Origin: Chloracidobacterium sp.
GTDB taxonomy: Bacteria; Acidobacteriota; Blastocatellia; Pyrinomonadales; Pyrinomonadaceae
DNA: 64,000 nt
Reading direction: 5' to 3'
Assembly (NCBI GenBank): GCA_016716305.1
Contig: JADJWP010000002.1
Location: 2,354,501-2,418,500, forward strand
A program made the translations under genes and the position numbers. Within the stretch, counting starts at the first letter, position 1. Each line of letters opens with the position of its first letter. Shown here piece by piece: positions 1-8,596 of the stretch. Under the pieces are notes generated by a model that saw only the letters and a list, made by a program, of their open reading frames with translations, was not told the origin of the DNA and ran no database searches.

Positions 1-401
1 GAACCCGCGGTCGTCATCATCTTATCGGCCGTATCGATGTTGTCCTTTATCACGATCGGGATGCCGTGGAGCGGCGAACGCACTTTGCCGCGCTTCCGTT
101 CGCTGTCCATCCGATCGGCGATCGACAGTGCGTCCGGGTTGATCTCGATGACCGAGCGGGTCTTTGTATCGATCTGCTTGATCCGCTCGAGATACATCTC
201 GGTTAGCAGACGTGCCGAAAGATCGCCTGACCCAAGCTTTGCCTGCAGGCCGATGATGGTGGCTTCAACAAGCTCCGGGAACGGATCGCTGTTCATTGCT
301 CCGGCGATCGATCTGCGTTCGGTGCCGAGTAAAGCGATCGCGGCGAGTCCGGCCGTTCCGTGTTTGAGAAATTCCCGTCTGTCAGTATTTTTTGTTTGCA
401 T
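1..401 (-). CDS. Amidase signature family protein, exported (partial, C-terminus outside window)
   Basis: An open frame runs from an ATG at 401 off the left edge (about 133 residues visible). The N-terminus carries a Tat-like signal (RREFLK followed by a hydrophobic stretch with GLAAIALLG). The mature part begins like the amidase signature family, with TEMYLERIKQID, then HGIPIVIKDNID. The Lys of IVIKDNI is the expected first member of the Ser-cisSer-Lys triad; the two serines lie beyond the edge. Family enzymes hydrolyse amide bonds; an exported version points to a periplasmic amide or peptide substrate rather than to the GatA subunit of tRNA amidotransferase, which is cytosolic. It lies 37 bp downstream of the ABC ATPase gene on the same strand and may be co-transcribed. 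Substrate unknown. Confidence 0.85.
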   Translation of the reverse strand, partial: MQTKNTDRREFLKHGTAGLAAIALLGTERRSIAGAMNSDPFPELVEATIIGLQAKLGSGDLSARLLTEMYLERIKQIDTKTRSVIEINPDALSIADRMDSERKRGKVRSPLHGIPIVIKDNIDTADKMMTTAG

Positions 402-438
402 GATCTTGATCGTTGCGTTCTGCCGCGCGTTTCGCGGC

Positions 439-1176
439 TCAAATAGTTTCAAGATACGCTCTCACAAGCGGTATCTCTGATGCCTCGAAGTCTGCCGGTT
501 CGGCGTTCAGTACGATCTGTCCCTTTTCCATCAACACGATCCGCGTGCCGAGCAGCATCGCTTCGTGCAGATCGTGGGTCACAAAAACAGCGGTCTTTCC
601 CATCCGAAGGACGATCGATGCGAATTCTTTCTGAAGTTTCGTTCGGGTCAACGGATCAAGGGCGCCGAATGGTTCATCAAGCAGGAGCAGTCCGGGGTCG
701 GCAGCCAAAGCTCGGGCGACACCGATCCGCTGTCGTTGTCCGCCAGAGAGTTCGTGTGGGAACCGGTCTGCAAACCGCTCGGTAGCGAGGCCGACCAGCT
801 CGAACAATTCATCGACACGAGCCTTCTTCTTTTCTTCGCTCCAGTGTTCGAGTCTTAAGATGATGCCGACATTCTCGGCCGCGGTCATATGCGGGAAGAG
901 ACCGCCGTCCTGAAGAACGTATCCCGTTTTTCGCCTCAACTCGATAGGGTCCCAATCGGTCGTCGGCCTGCCTTCGACCAATACATTTCCGGACGTCGGT
1001 TCGATAAGACGATTGATCAACCGCAGCGTGGTGGTCTTGCCGCAGCCCGATTCGCCCAGGAGCACGACGACCTCACCGCTTTCGATCTTGAGATCGATCT
1101 CGTTCAGGATGCGTACGCCGTCGATCTCGAACGAAACTCCCCGAAATTCAACTATTGGTCGTCTTTGATCAGGCAT
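439..1176 (-). CDS. ABC transporter ATP-binding protein, osmoprotectant (OpuCA/ProV) type
   Basis: 245 residues, one nucleotide-binding domain. Walker A is GESGCGKTTTLRLINRL, the signature is LSGGQRQRIGVARAL, Walker B is LLLLDEPFGALDP, and the H-loop is VFVTHD. The Walker A context (TTTLRLINRLIEPTSG) and YVLQDGGLFPHMT are characteristic of glycine-betaine/choline/carnitine importers. The C-terminal CBS pair found in many OpuCA proteins is absent; the protein ends soon after the H-loop. No permease or binding-protein gene is visible; these would have to lie beyond the left edge or elsewhere. It sits 44 bp after guaA and 37 bp before the amidase gene. The transport substrate is inferred only from family resemblance. 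Confidence 0.85.
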   Translation of the reverse strand: MPDQRRPIVEFRGVSFEIDGVRILNEIDLKIESGEVVVLLGESGCGKTTTLRLINRLIEPTSGNVLVEGRPTTDWDPIELRRKTGYVLQDGGLFPHMTAAENVGIILRLEHWSEEKKKARVDELFELVGLATERFADRFPHELSGGQRQRIGVARALAADPGLLLLDEPFGALDPLTRTKLQKEFASIVLRMGKTAVFVTHDLHEAMLLGTRIVLMEKGQIVLNAEPADFEASEIPLVRAYLETI

Positions 1177-1220
1177 CGCATCGAGGGTCTATACGAGAGT
1201 ATTCGTCATTCAAAGCACAT

Positions 1221-2765
1221 TCATTCCCACTCGATCGTGCTCGGTGGTTTCGATGATATGTCATAGACCACGCGGTTCACCCCGCGGACCTCCGACGTAA
1301 TTCTCGACGAGGCCTTGGCCAAAAAGTCGTGAGGGAGCCGGGCCCAGTCGGCGGTCATTCCGTCGGTCGAGGTTACGGCTCGAAGGGCGACGGTCTTTTC
1401 GTAGGTGCGAAAATCGCCCATCACTCCAACGGATTGTATCGGCAGCAGCACAGCGAATGCCTGCCAGACGTCTTTGTAGATGCCAAAATTGTGCAGCTCT
1501 TCGATAAAGATCTTATCGGCCTTCTGCAGCAGCTCGACCTTTTCGGGCGTGATATCGCCGAGGATGCGGACGCCGAGACCCGGGCCGGGAAACGGATGGC
1601 GTTCGAGTATCGTCTCCGGAATGCCGAGATCACGGCCGATCAGACGAACCTCGTCCTTGAACAATTCCCGCAGCGGTTCGATGAGTTTGAGGTTCATTTT
1701 CTCCGGCAAACCGCCGACGTTGTGGTGCGATTTTATCGTTACCGACGCACCGCGAAGCGAGACCGATTCGATAACGTCCGGGTAAAGCGTGCCTTGCACG
1801 AGCCACTTTACATCACCGATCCGTTTTGCTTCCGCGTCAAAAACGTCAATGAATTTTGCACCGATCGCTTTGCGTTTCTGTTCGGGATCAACGACACCTG
1901 CGAGCACCGAATAAAAATCTGCAGAGGCATCGACGCCAACAACGTTCAGATGAAGATTGTCCGTATACGCCTTCAGCGTATCTTCGAATTCGCGATACCG
2001 AAGCAATCCGTTGTTGACAAAGATGCAGTGCTGCCTCTCGCCGATGGCTTCGTGAACAAGCACCGCCGCGACCGTCGAATCGACACCGCCGCTCAAACCG
2101 CAAACGACCTTGCCATCCGGGCCGACCGTCTCGCGGATGCGTTCGATCTCTTCTTTGATAAAACTCGCCGGCGTCCAGTCACCTTTGCAGTCGCAGATAT
2201 TGAAAAGAAAATTCCGCAGGACCTCTTTACCCAAAGTGGTATGCGAAACCTCAGGGTGAAACTGCACACAGTAAATGCCGCGTTCGTCGTTCTCGATCGC
2301 CGTAACGACCTCACCGGTCGTGGCCGTCTGCCGAAATCCGGGCGGCAATTCGGTAACGTGGTCGCCGTGGCTCATCCATGCGTCGAGTTCGAACGGAAGT
2401 TCGTTGAAGAGCTTTGTCGCACCGCTCAGCACTTTTACTTTTGCGTGGCCGTATTCGCGCTTCGCCGCCGGTTCGTTCCTACCGCCCAGATCGACCGCGA
2501 CCATCTGCATTCCGTAACAGATCCCGAGGACCGGCGAATTCACCTTGTCATAAAAATCCGCCGCAACCCGCGGCGCGTCTTCATCCGTCACGCTCGACGG
2601 CCCGCCCGAAAGTATCACACCCTTCGGCCGCTTCGCGGCGATCTCATCCGCCGATAAATGAAACGGATGGATCTCGCAATACACGCCCTGTTCACGCACC
2701 CGCCGCGCGATCAACTGCGTGTACTGCGACCCAAAATCAAGAATTATTATTAGTTCGTGCTGCAT
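1221..2765 (-). CDS. guaA: GMP synthase (glutamine-hydrolysing)
   Basis: 514 residues from the ATG at 2765. It converts XMP to GMP using ATP and glutamine, the last step of de novo guanine nucleotide synthesis. The N-terminal class I glutamine amidotransferase has GICYGMQ with nucleophile Cys83 and the later FHPEVSHT histidine-glutamate pair. The ATP-pyrophosphatase domain has the P-loop SGGVDST. The C-terminal dimerisation domain ends in the family-typical RVVYDISSKPPSTIEWE. An in-frame start 27 codons upstream (2846) would add a tail not found in the family; the chosen start gives MQHELIIILDFGSQ, which aligns with the usual N-terminus. Complete. Confidence 0.97.
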   Translation of the reverse strand: MQHELIIILDFGSQYTQLIARRVREQGVYCEIHPFHLSADEIAAKRPKGVILSGGPSSVTDEDAPRVAADFYDKVNSPVLGICYGMQMVAVDLGGRNEPAAKREYGHAKVKVLSGATKLFNELPFELDAWMSHGDHVTELPPGFRQTATTGEVVTAIENDERGIYCVQFHPEVSHTTLGKEVLRNFLFNICDCKGDWTPASFIKEEIERIRETVGPDGKVVCGLSGGVDSTVAAVLVHEAIGERQHCIFVNNGLLRYREFEDTLKAYTDNLHLNVVGVDASADFYSVLAGVVDPEQKRKAIGAKFIDVFDAEAKRIGDVKWLVQGTLYPDVIESVSLRGASVTIKSHHNVGGLPEKMNLKLIEPLRELFKDEVRLIGRDLGIPETILERHPFPGPGLGVRILGDITPEKVELLQKADKIFIEELHNFGIYKDVWQAFAVLLPIQSVGVMGDFRTYEKTVALRAVTSTDGMTADWARLPHDFLAKASSRITSEVRGVNRVVYDISSKPPSTIEWE

Positions 2766-3017
2766 CCTTATGTCAGAACCAGGAGCCGCAGCCAGCGGTT
2801 CCTCTGGTTGGCAATATGAAGGTTCGATTATACGTGGATTGTTCAAGATTGTCAGAACCGGAAACTTCGGGGATACTCCTTTCTTCCCACGGCTCCGCCG
2901 CTCGACGCGCGATGAGTCTCTGGCTTGCCTAGCGACTCCGTCACACCCGCGGCTTAACTACCATCCAGATCATCTAAATCTCCCAAACCACCGCTTTTCG
3001 CGCAAACTGCTATTTGA

Positions 3018-4298
3018 ATGCTCTTCGGTTCGTTGCAACATCGAAGCGTGAGCGAAAAGGAATATTTCGAGGACGAAATCGAAACGGACCCCGAAGTTGC
3101 CGAAAGGTATCCGTGGCTGGCCGGCGGCGATGTGGATGAGACATGGGGAAAACCGCCGCCGCTTTCAGCGAAGCATCAAAAGATACTTGACCTTGAGCGC
3201 GAAAAGCTCGCGGCTGAATCAAAGGTAACCGCCGAGTGTAAGACCAACTATCACATACTTAGCGAATTGGCCGAAGAGCACTTGCCCGAGCTCAACTTTC
3301 GGCGTTACGACAATCTTTTTCTCGCACGTCAGGCAAATGCATTTCTTGCTGAAGAGACTCTCGGGCCCGGCCCTTTGCGCCGCCTGTTCTCGGACCTTTG
3401 GCTTTCCGGTGAACTATGCGTACTGTTTGGTGACACCGGCTGCGGAAAAAGCGTACTTGCAATGCAGATCGCACGCGCTGTCTCGGGCGGCGAGCGGTTC
3501 GAGCCTTTTGAAATGGATGTCGAACCTCAGCGCGTTGCTTATTTCGATTTTGAGCTGAGCGATGAGCACTTCAAGAAACGTTACAGCTCCGGCCCTCCCG
3601 ATACTTCCATTGACGAGCCGTTGTTTCCCGCCGATCTGATCCGCTGTACGCCACAGGACCTGCTCCGGCTTCCGCCCGGTTTCGAAGACTATTATGAATT
3701 GCTGATCGACTCGATGGTCGACCTGGTGTTCTTTCTGAAAGCCAGGATCGTGATCATCGACAACATTACGTGGCTGAGTTCTACCGTCGAGAGTGCCAAG
3801 GCTGCCCTGCGGCTTATGAAAACGCTGGTCGCTTTGAAGAACAGATTCGACCTCTCGATCCTCGTGCTGGCGCACACGCCCAAACGTTATTCGCGAACGC
3901 GCATTACGGGCGAGCACCTTCAGGGATCACGGATGCTCTCGAATTTTGCCGACAGCATCTTTGCATTGGGATTTTCGAGCCGCGGCATCGAATGCAGGTA
4001 TCTGAAAAGCATAAAACACCGCAATGCGGCCGCGCGCGATATCGAAACCGAAGTCGCCGCGATTCGCATCGAAAGATCCGGCCGGTTTCTCGGCTTCACT
4101 TTTGACGGCTACACCGACGAACGCTCGCACGCGGGCTGGAACCGCGGCGAATCCGAGTCGGACAGGGTCGCCCTGGTGAAGCGCATTGTCGATCTAGCTC
4201 TGAAAGGCCATACGCAGCGAGAGATCGCAAAGCAATTGGGAATGTCGGCCGCGACCGTGAACAGATGTTTGAAATTGAAGGAGGACGGCGATGAATAA
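3018..4298 (+). CDS. RepA-like AAA ATPase (AAA_25) with C-terminal helix-turn-helix
   Basis: 426 residues. It has a RecA/RepA-type ATPase core: Walker A FGDTGCGKSVLAMQIARA around residues 140-150 and Walker B-like ARIVIIDNITWLSS around 250. Later follow VLAHTPKRY and a GSRMLSNFADS segment, as in RepA/AAA_25 proteins that often occur in plasmid- or phage-like replication and primase modules. The C-terminus (GHTQREIAKQLGMSAATVNRCLKL) is a clear helix-turn-helix. The N-terminal 60 residues are acidic and unassigned. There is no strong ribosome binding site before the ATG; a GTG at 3048 is an alternative start. No integrase, relaxase or other mobile gene is adjacent. A parS-like palindrome lies 12 bp beyond the stop. 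Function unknown; DNA-linked ATPase is the safest reading. Confidence 0.75.
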   Translation: MLFGSLQHRSVSEKEYFEDEIETDPEVAERYPWLAGGDVDETWGKPPPLSAKHQKILDLEREKLAAESKVTAECKTNYHILSELAEEHLPELNFRRYDNLFLARQANAFLAEETLGPGPLRRLFSDLWLSGELCVLFGDTGCGKSVLAMQIARAVSGGERFEPFEMDVEPQRVAYFDFELSDEHFKKRYSSGPPDTSIDEPLFPADLIRCTPQDLLRLPPGFEDYYELLIDSMVDLVFFLKARIVIIDNITWLSSTVESAKAALRLMKTLVALKNRFDLSILVLAHTPKRYSRTRITGEHLQGSRMLSNFADSIFALGFSSRGIECRYLKSIKHRNAAARDIETEVAAIRIERSGRFLGFTFDGYTDERSHAGWNRGESESDRVALVKRIVDLALKGHTQREIAKQLGMSAATVNRCLKLKEDGDE

Positions 4299-4301
4299 TG
4301 C

Positions 4302-4354
4302 GTTTCAGCTTGTTTCATATGAAACAAATTTTGTTCCGCGTTGTGAAACGAAAC
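4302..4354. promoter_or_regulatory. parS-like palindrome within a cluster of GTTTC/GAAAC half-sites
   Basis: Positions 4310-4327 form a perfect 18-bp palindrome, TTGTTTCATATGAAACAA. Its inner 16 bases match the chromosomal parS consensus TGTTTCACGTGAAACA except for the two central bases (TA instead of CG). Further half-sites occur at 4302 (GTTTC), 4345 and 4350 (GAAAC), giving five in 53 bp. The cluster lies between the RepA-like ATPase gene (plus) and the end of the DUF1801 gene (minus). The sequence symmetry is directly visible; binding by ParB or by any regulator is inference. Confidence 0.5.
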
Positions 4355-4371
4355 AAACAAGCCCTTTGTTT

Positions 4372-4800
4372 TCAACACGAACCGCCGGTTTTCTTTGTAT
4401 ACTGAAACGCATCCTTGATGATCCTTTCGAGCACCTTTTCGTCGATGTCCGAGAGCCGTTTGATGTAAAGGCAGCTTACGCTCGATGTATGCTTGCCAAG
4501 CTTCGCGAGCAATTCGGGCTGTTTAGGCGAACCGCAGATCACATAAAGCGTCATGTTCTGCTTTCGCGGCGAAAAGCCGGTCATCATCCAGTCGAGTTTG
4601 CGGCCGTCAGAATATGTGATCTCATAACTGCCGTAACCGACGATCGCCGGGCCCCACATCTTCGGCTCGAGTCCGGTCAGTCGATTGAACATCTCGAGAA
4701 CACGCAATCCGTCCGCACGGCGTTCGGGATTTTCGATCGAGTTCAAAAAATCTTCAACGCTCGCATCCGTTTCGCGGGTCTTCGGTTCGTACTTTGCCAT
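4372..4800 (-). CDS. DUF1801 domain-containing protein
   Basis: 142 residues, cytosolic. It shows the DUF1801 (YdhG-like) pattern: an N-terminal helix with DASVEDFLNSIENPERR, then MWGPAIVGYGSYEITYSDGR, an FSPRKQNMTLYV strand, and a C-terminal CLYIKRLSDID segment. The fold is known from structural genomics but the biochemical role is not established. It is transcribed toward the RepA-like gene and ends 45 bp before the parS-like palindrome. A second, larger DUF1801-type protein is encoded at 45365-45967, but the two are not close copies. Confidence 0.85.
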   Translation of the reverse strand: MAKYEPKTRETDASVEDFLNSIENPERRADGLRVLEMFNRLTGLEPKMWGPAIVGYGSYEITYSDGRKLDWMMTGFSPRKQNMTLYVICGSPKQPELLAKLGKHTSSVSCLYIKRLSDIDEKVLERIIKDAFQYTKKTGGSC

Positions 4801-4831
4801 AGTGAAGAAATTATATTCACAAATATCGCGT

Positions 4832-4864
4832 GTCGCCTAGCGCAAATGGTAGGTGCAAGGCGAC
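4832..4864. repeat. Inverted repeat (7-bp arms)
   Basis: GTCGCCT (4832-4838) and AGGCGAC (4858-4864) can pair around a 19-nt loop. The loop contains AGCGCAAATGGTAGGTGC, superficially like a tRNA D-arm, but no anticodon or T-arm follows. It lies between the DUF1801 gene start and the promoter of the DUF1036 gene. Role unknown. Confidence 0.35.
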
Positions 4865-4923
4865 GGCACGGTTTGCGTTCATTAGTTGCGGCTGGGCTAC
4901 AAACCCGGGTCTCAGATAGCAAA

Positions 4924-4952
4924 TTGATCTCAAGCCGTCGGTTTCGTGATAT
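4924..4952 (+). promoter_or_regulatory. Candidate sigma-70-type promoter for the DUF1036 gene
   Basis: TTGATC (4924-4929) and TGATAT (4947-4952) are separated by 17 bp, about 30 bp upstream of the ATG at 4984. Match is moderate at both boxes; spacing and position are good. Confidence 0.4.
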
Positions 4953-4983
4953 AGTTCGCGCAAGATTTGAGGAGTTTAGGACC

Positions 4984-5835
4984 ATGAGAGATCGGATGTT
5001 CGGCATTTTCATAATGATGATCGCAGCGTTACTTTTTCCGCCGACCATAAGCCCGCAGGCCGCAGGCAGTAAGCTCGTCACCTTCAAGAACAGCAGCAAA
5101 ACACCGGTCAAGGTTTGTCTCTATAAAGATGTGAATAAGACCTACCCGTTTGCCTTGAAGTGTATGACGCTTGCACCGGGAGCGGCGCAGGTTTGGGACC
5201 AGGGAAAGGTCGCCGAGTACGATGTTTTTGCATTCGATCCCGGAATAATCGATGTTCTCCGGTGTTCGTTCATGGATCTTACAGAGTTCAGTGTGGTCGA
5301 GGTTTTCGATAAAGAAAAAAACGACCTTCGTTGCGTCAAACCATCTGGCAGGCACACGGTCGTTAGGCCGACACCAAAACCGTCGCCATCGCCGATCGCC
5401 GAGATACTTCGCGTCTGTAACACGTCGATCGACGAAGAGGTCTTTTTCGCCATCACTTTCGCGCTCGGACAAACGAACCACATGACAGAAGGCTGGCGGA
5501 GCGTAAAAAAGAATGAGTGTACGAACGTAAATCTGTCAGAACGTTGGCGGCTGCAAGGACTTCCGGCACAATTCCGCTACAAAACATACATCTATGGCGA
5601 AACTGCGGGCATACTCGGCGGTGCCGTCAAGAAAGTGTGGGAGGGCGACGACCCTAAGCTTGCTTTCTGCATCAATGACGACAAGACCAGGCAATTCGGC
5701 AACAAACAACAGGAAGTGACCGAAGACGCCGTTCTTTGGGAATCGGACTGCACCCCAGCAGCCGGAAAACGAATGGTAAAGATGTGGCCCGTCACGGTGC
5801 CGAAGCTAGGCGATCCGTGGAAATGGAATTTCTAA
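4984..5835 (+). CDS. Secreted DUF1036 domain-containing protein
   Basis: 283 residues from the ATG at 4984, preceded by GAGGAG. The open frame extends upstream without a signal sequence, so that extension is rejected. An N-terminal signal peptide (FGIFIMMIAALLFPP) is followed by a cysteine-containing beta-rich region (residues 30-120), a proline-rich linker (PTPKPSPSPI), and a C-terminal DUF1036-like domain. The domain shows LRVCNTS, EGWRSVKKNECTNV, YKTYIYGE and a final CTPAAG. Several paired cysteines fit an exported protein with disulfides. Function is unknown. Confidence 0.75.
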   Translation: MRDRMFGIFIMMIAALLFPPTISPQAAGSKLVTFKNSSKTPVKVCLYKDVNKTYPFALKCMTLAPGAAQVWDQGKVAEYDVFAFDPGIIDVLRCSFMDLTEFSVVEVFDKEKNDLRCVKPSGRHTVVRPTPKPSPSPIAEILRVCNTSIDEEVFFAITFALGQTNHMTEGWRSVKKNECTNVNLSERWRLQGLPAQFRYKTYIYGETAGILGGAVKKVWEGDDPKLAFCINDDKTRQFGNKQQEVTEDAVLWESDCTPAAGKRMVKMWPVTVPKLGDPWKWNF

Positions 5836-5859
5836 TTGACGAACGAAGCAGTGCAAAAC

Positions 5860-5888
5860 TTGACAACAACGGGCGAAATTCCTAATCT
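5860..5888 (+). promoter_or_regulatory. Promoter of the tRNA-Asn gene
   Basis: A consensus -35 box TTGACA (5860-5865), a 17-bp spacer, and TAATCT (5883-5888) lie 32 bp upstream of the tRNA. A GC-rich stretch between the -10 box and the tRNA (5895-5915) includes GCCCG...CGGGC, as often seen in stable-RNA promoters. Confidence 0.6.
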
Positions 5889-5920
5889 TTATGTTCGCCC
5901 GTCGCTCGGGCACGCGATAT

Positions 5921-5995
<75 letters not shown>

Positions 5996-6010
5996 ATTCC
6001 TTTACAGAAA

Positions 6011-6035
6011 GGCCCGTCATCGACGACGGGCCTTT
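6011..6035. terminator. Terminator between tRNA-Asn and clpC
   Basis: GGCCCGTC (6011-6018) pairs perfectly with GACGGGCC (6025-6032) around a 6-nt loop, followed by TTTGCTGTTT. It lies 15 bp after the tRNA and 18 bp after the clpC stop on the opposite strand, so it may serve both convergent transcripts, although neither T-tract is long. Confidence 0.6.
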
Positions 6036-6050
6036 GCTGTTTCTGACCGG

Positions 6051-8453
6051 CTATTTTGTTGCGGCGTTTTCCAGGATCAACGGTTCAAAGGGGTCACGAT
6101 CGATCGTTTTGAAGGACAGGCTATCAGATTCCAGCACGATCTCGATCAAACTGTCCTCGCGAATGCGGCCTTGGATCAACGCTTCCGAAAGCTCATCCTC
6201 GACGTATTTTTGCAGCGCACGTTTCAGCGGCCTGGCACCATAACTTCGATCCGCACAAGTACGCTCTATGAGCCAGTTGCGGGCATCCTCGGACATCGCA
6301 ACCGTTAGATTGCGTTTCTCGAGCATTTGATTAAGCCGATCAAGCTGAAGGTCGACGATCATTGCAAGATCTATGTCGTTCAGTTCATCGAAAATTATCA
6401 CTTCATCGAGTCGGTTGACGAACTCAGGTGCAAAGGTCTGCTTGACCTGAGTCATCACCTGCTCGACCAACTTTTCCCGAGAGGCGTCATTCCCCGATTG
6501 AAACCCGACATTGCCGCGTTTCTGGATCGACCGTGCCCCGATGTTCGAGGTCATTATGAAGATAGCGTGCTTGCAATCTACCGTGTTGCCCTGTGCATCG
6601 GTCAGAATTCCGTCTTCAAAGACCTGCAGGAGGATGTTGTAGACATCGGGATGCGCTTTCTCGATCTCGTCGAAAAGCACGACGGCATAGGGCGAGCGGC
6701 GGAGCTTTTCGGTAAGCTGGCCGCCGTCGTCGTGACCGACGTATCCCGGAGGCGAACCGATGAATTTGGCGACCGCGTGTTTCTCCATGAATTCGCTCAT
6801 ATCAAATCGGATCAAGACGCGCTCGGATGCAAATAGGTATTCAGCGAGACTTCGAGCTACCTCGGTCTTGCCGACTCCGGTTGGCCCGAGGAACAAGAAC
6901 GACCCAACGGGTTTGTTTGGCTGTTTGAGCCCGGCCCGCGATCGCCTGATAGCGCGTGCGAGAGCTGAGATCGCCGGCCGCTGCGACACGATGCGCTTGT
7001 GCAGCTCGTTCTCGATGTTGAGCAGCTTTTCGCTTTCTTCGAGTTTGATCGATGCGACCGGCACGCCCGTCCAACGGGCGATCACCTCATCGACATCGTC
7101 CTTTGTCACTTCAACCGCGATCAGCGAATCCTCGATGGTCTGCAGTTCATACGATATCAACTGGTCTTCATTTGCAGCCGCGCGTTTCCAATTTTCGACC
7201 GCCGCTTTCCACGAAGGCTCCGACGGATTTTCGTGCTGGTAACGAAGTTTTGCCCGCGCGCCGGCTTCGTCAAGAACGTCGATCGCTTTGTCCGGCAGGA
7301 AACGATCAGGAATGTAGCGGTTCGATTGAAACACCGCCGCTTCGAGGGCCGATTTCGTATAGCGGATCTGATGGAACGCTTCGTATCGGTCGACTACGCC
7401 TTTGATGATCTCTATCGCCTGTTCTTCTGTCGGCGGAGCGACCTTAACAGCCTGAAATCGCCGTTCGAGTGCGCGATCTTTCTCAATTGATCTGCGAAAC
7501 TCCGATGGGGTCGAGGCACCGATGCACTGGATCTCACCGCGGGAAAGCGCCGGCTTCAGGATATTCGCCGCATCAAGTGTACCTTCGGCCGATCCTGCAC
7601 CTATCAATGTGTGCAGCTCATCGATGAAGACGATATTCTCGCTGTGCTCTTTCAGCTCGGCCATGATCTTTTTGAGACGCTCTTCAAATTGGCCGCGATA
7701 CTTCGTTCCGGCAACGATCAGCGAGAGGTCGAGAGAAAGGACGCGTTTATTCTCAAGAAATGTGGGGACATTACCATCGACGATCCGTTGTGCAAGGCCC
7801 TCAACTATCGCCGTCTTCCCGACGCCGGCTTCGCCCAACAGTACCGGGTTGTTCTTAGTTCGCCGGCAGAGTATTTCGATCAGACGTTCGATCTCAGCGT
7901 TGCGCCCGATCAGTGGATCAAGCTTGCCCTTTGAGGCTTCGGCCGTCAGGTCGCGGGTAAACTCCCGAAGTCCCGGTGTTTTGGTGTCGTTGCCTTCGGT
8001 TTGCAAGATCTTGGGCAAACCGCTTTGCCGCCCGATCTCGTCGCGGACGTCCTGAATACGAAGGCCGAATTGAAAAAGTATCTCTGCCGCAACTGAACGC
8101 TCCTCGCGAAGCATACCCGCCAAAAGGTGCTCGGGCCGAATGTTCTTGTTGTTCAGCTTCCGGCTTTCTTCGCCGGCCCAAAAAAGGATTCGTTTGGTTT
8201 CAGGAGAAAGGTGTAGCTCGGCAGACTGCGGGATCCGGTCGCGAACAACGATCCGTTCTTCGACCTCTTTTCGTATAGTGTCGACCGAGAGCGAATTGCG
8301 AAACGGAAAAAACCGCGGAGCGATCGTCTTATCTTCGCGCATCAAGCCCAGAAGCAAATGCTCCGGTGCGATCACCTGCGAACCATATTGAAGTGCCTCG
8401 TAGCGGGCAAAAAATATGACGCGACGCGAACGTTCGGTGTAGCGTTCAAACAT
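6051..8453 (-). CDS. clpC: ATP-dependent Clp protease ATP-binding subunit ClpC
   Basis: 800 residues. A double Clp N-domain (residues 1-145) is followed by two AAA+ modules. The first has Walker A GEAGVGKT (208-215) and VFIDELHTLIGAG. The second has GPTGVGKTEVARSLAEY and VVLFDEIEKAHPDVYN. The D2 domain contains GNVGFQS, matching the VGF loop that docks ClpP, so it should feed substrates to a ClpP peptidase (not encoded here). A middle linker is present. It unfolds regulatory and damaged proteins in the cytosol. Monocistronic in this window, with its own upstream region and a terminator after it. Confidence 0.95.
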   Translation of the reverse strand: MFERYTERSRRVIFFARYEALQYGSQVIAPEHLLLGLMREDKTIAPRFFPFRNSLSVDTIRKEVEERIVVRDRIPQSAELHLSPETKRILFWAGEESRKLNNKNIRPEHLLAGMLREERSVAAEILFQFGLRIQDVRDEIGRQSGLPKILQTEGNDTKTPGLREFTRDLTAEASKGKLDPLIGRNAEIERLIEILCRRTKNNPVLLGEAGVGKTAIVEGLAQRIVDGNVPTFLENKRVLSLDLSLIVAGTKYRGQFEERLKKIMAELKEHSENIVFIDELHTLIGAGSAEGTLDAANILKPALSRGEIQCIGASTPSEFRRSIEKDRALERRFQAVKVAPPTEEQAIEIIKGVVDRYEAFHQIRYTKSALEAAVFQSNRYIPDRFLPDKAIDVLDEAGARAKLRYQHENPSEPSWKAAVENWKRAAANEDQLISYELQTIEDSLIAVEVTKDDVDEVIARWTGVPVASIKLEESEKLLNIENELHKRIVSQRPAISALARAIRRSRAGLKQPNKPVGSFLFLGPTGVGKTEVARSLAEYLFASERVLIRFDMSEFMEKHAVAKFIGSPPGYVGHDDGGQLTEKLRRSPYAVVLFDEIEKAHPDVYNILLQVFEDGILTDAQGNTVDCKHAIFIMTSNIGARSIQKRGNVGFQSGNDASREKLVEQVMTQVKQTFAPEFVNRLDEVIIFDELNDIDLAMIVDLQLDRLNQMLEKRNLTVAMSEDARNWLIERTCADRSYGARPLKRALQKYVEDELSEALIQGRIREDSLIEIVLESDSLSFKTIDRDPFEPLILENAATK

Positions 8454-8479
8454 AAGTTACAGCTTCGCCTCGGTTATAA

Positions 8480-8492
8480 CGCTATTATAGCG
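8480..8492 (-). promoter_or_regulatory. clpC -10 region inside a small palindrome
   Basis: CGCTATTATAGCG is a perfect odd-centred palindrome. On the minus strand it contains TATAAT, about 30 bp before the clpC start. A weak TTGCTG lies upstream at 19-bp spacing. No CtsR or CIRCE motif is visible. Confidence 0.35.
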
Positions 8493-8596
8493 GAAGAACT
8501 GGCGAGTTCAGCAATGAGACAGATTGAAAGTGTTTCGAGCTACGCGATATATAGTTGCAAACAAAGGATAAATCCAGAAGAAATGTTTGGGCCGGA

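Noticed and set aside
1329..2657. Long plus-strand open frame (442 codons) opposite guaA
   Set aside because: It lies wholly antisense to guaA, and its translation is low in recognisable motifs. Such frames arise from the codon bias of the real gene.
4831..4920. tRNA-like sequence (AGCGCAAATGGTAGGTGC and a GGGCTACAAACCC stem)
   Set aside because: No consistent acceptor stem, anticodon arm or TTCGA-type T-loop can be drawn.
4291..4983. Upstream extension of the DUF1036 protein frame
   Set aside because: It overlaps the DUF1801 gene and the parS-like site, lacks motifs, and the ATG at 4984 has both a ribosome site and a signal peptide.
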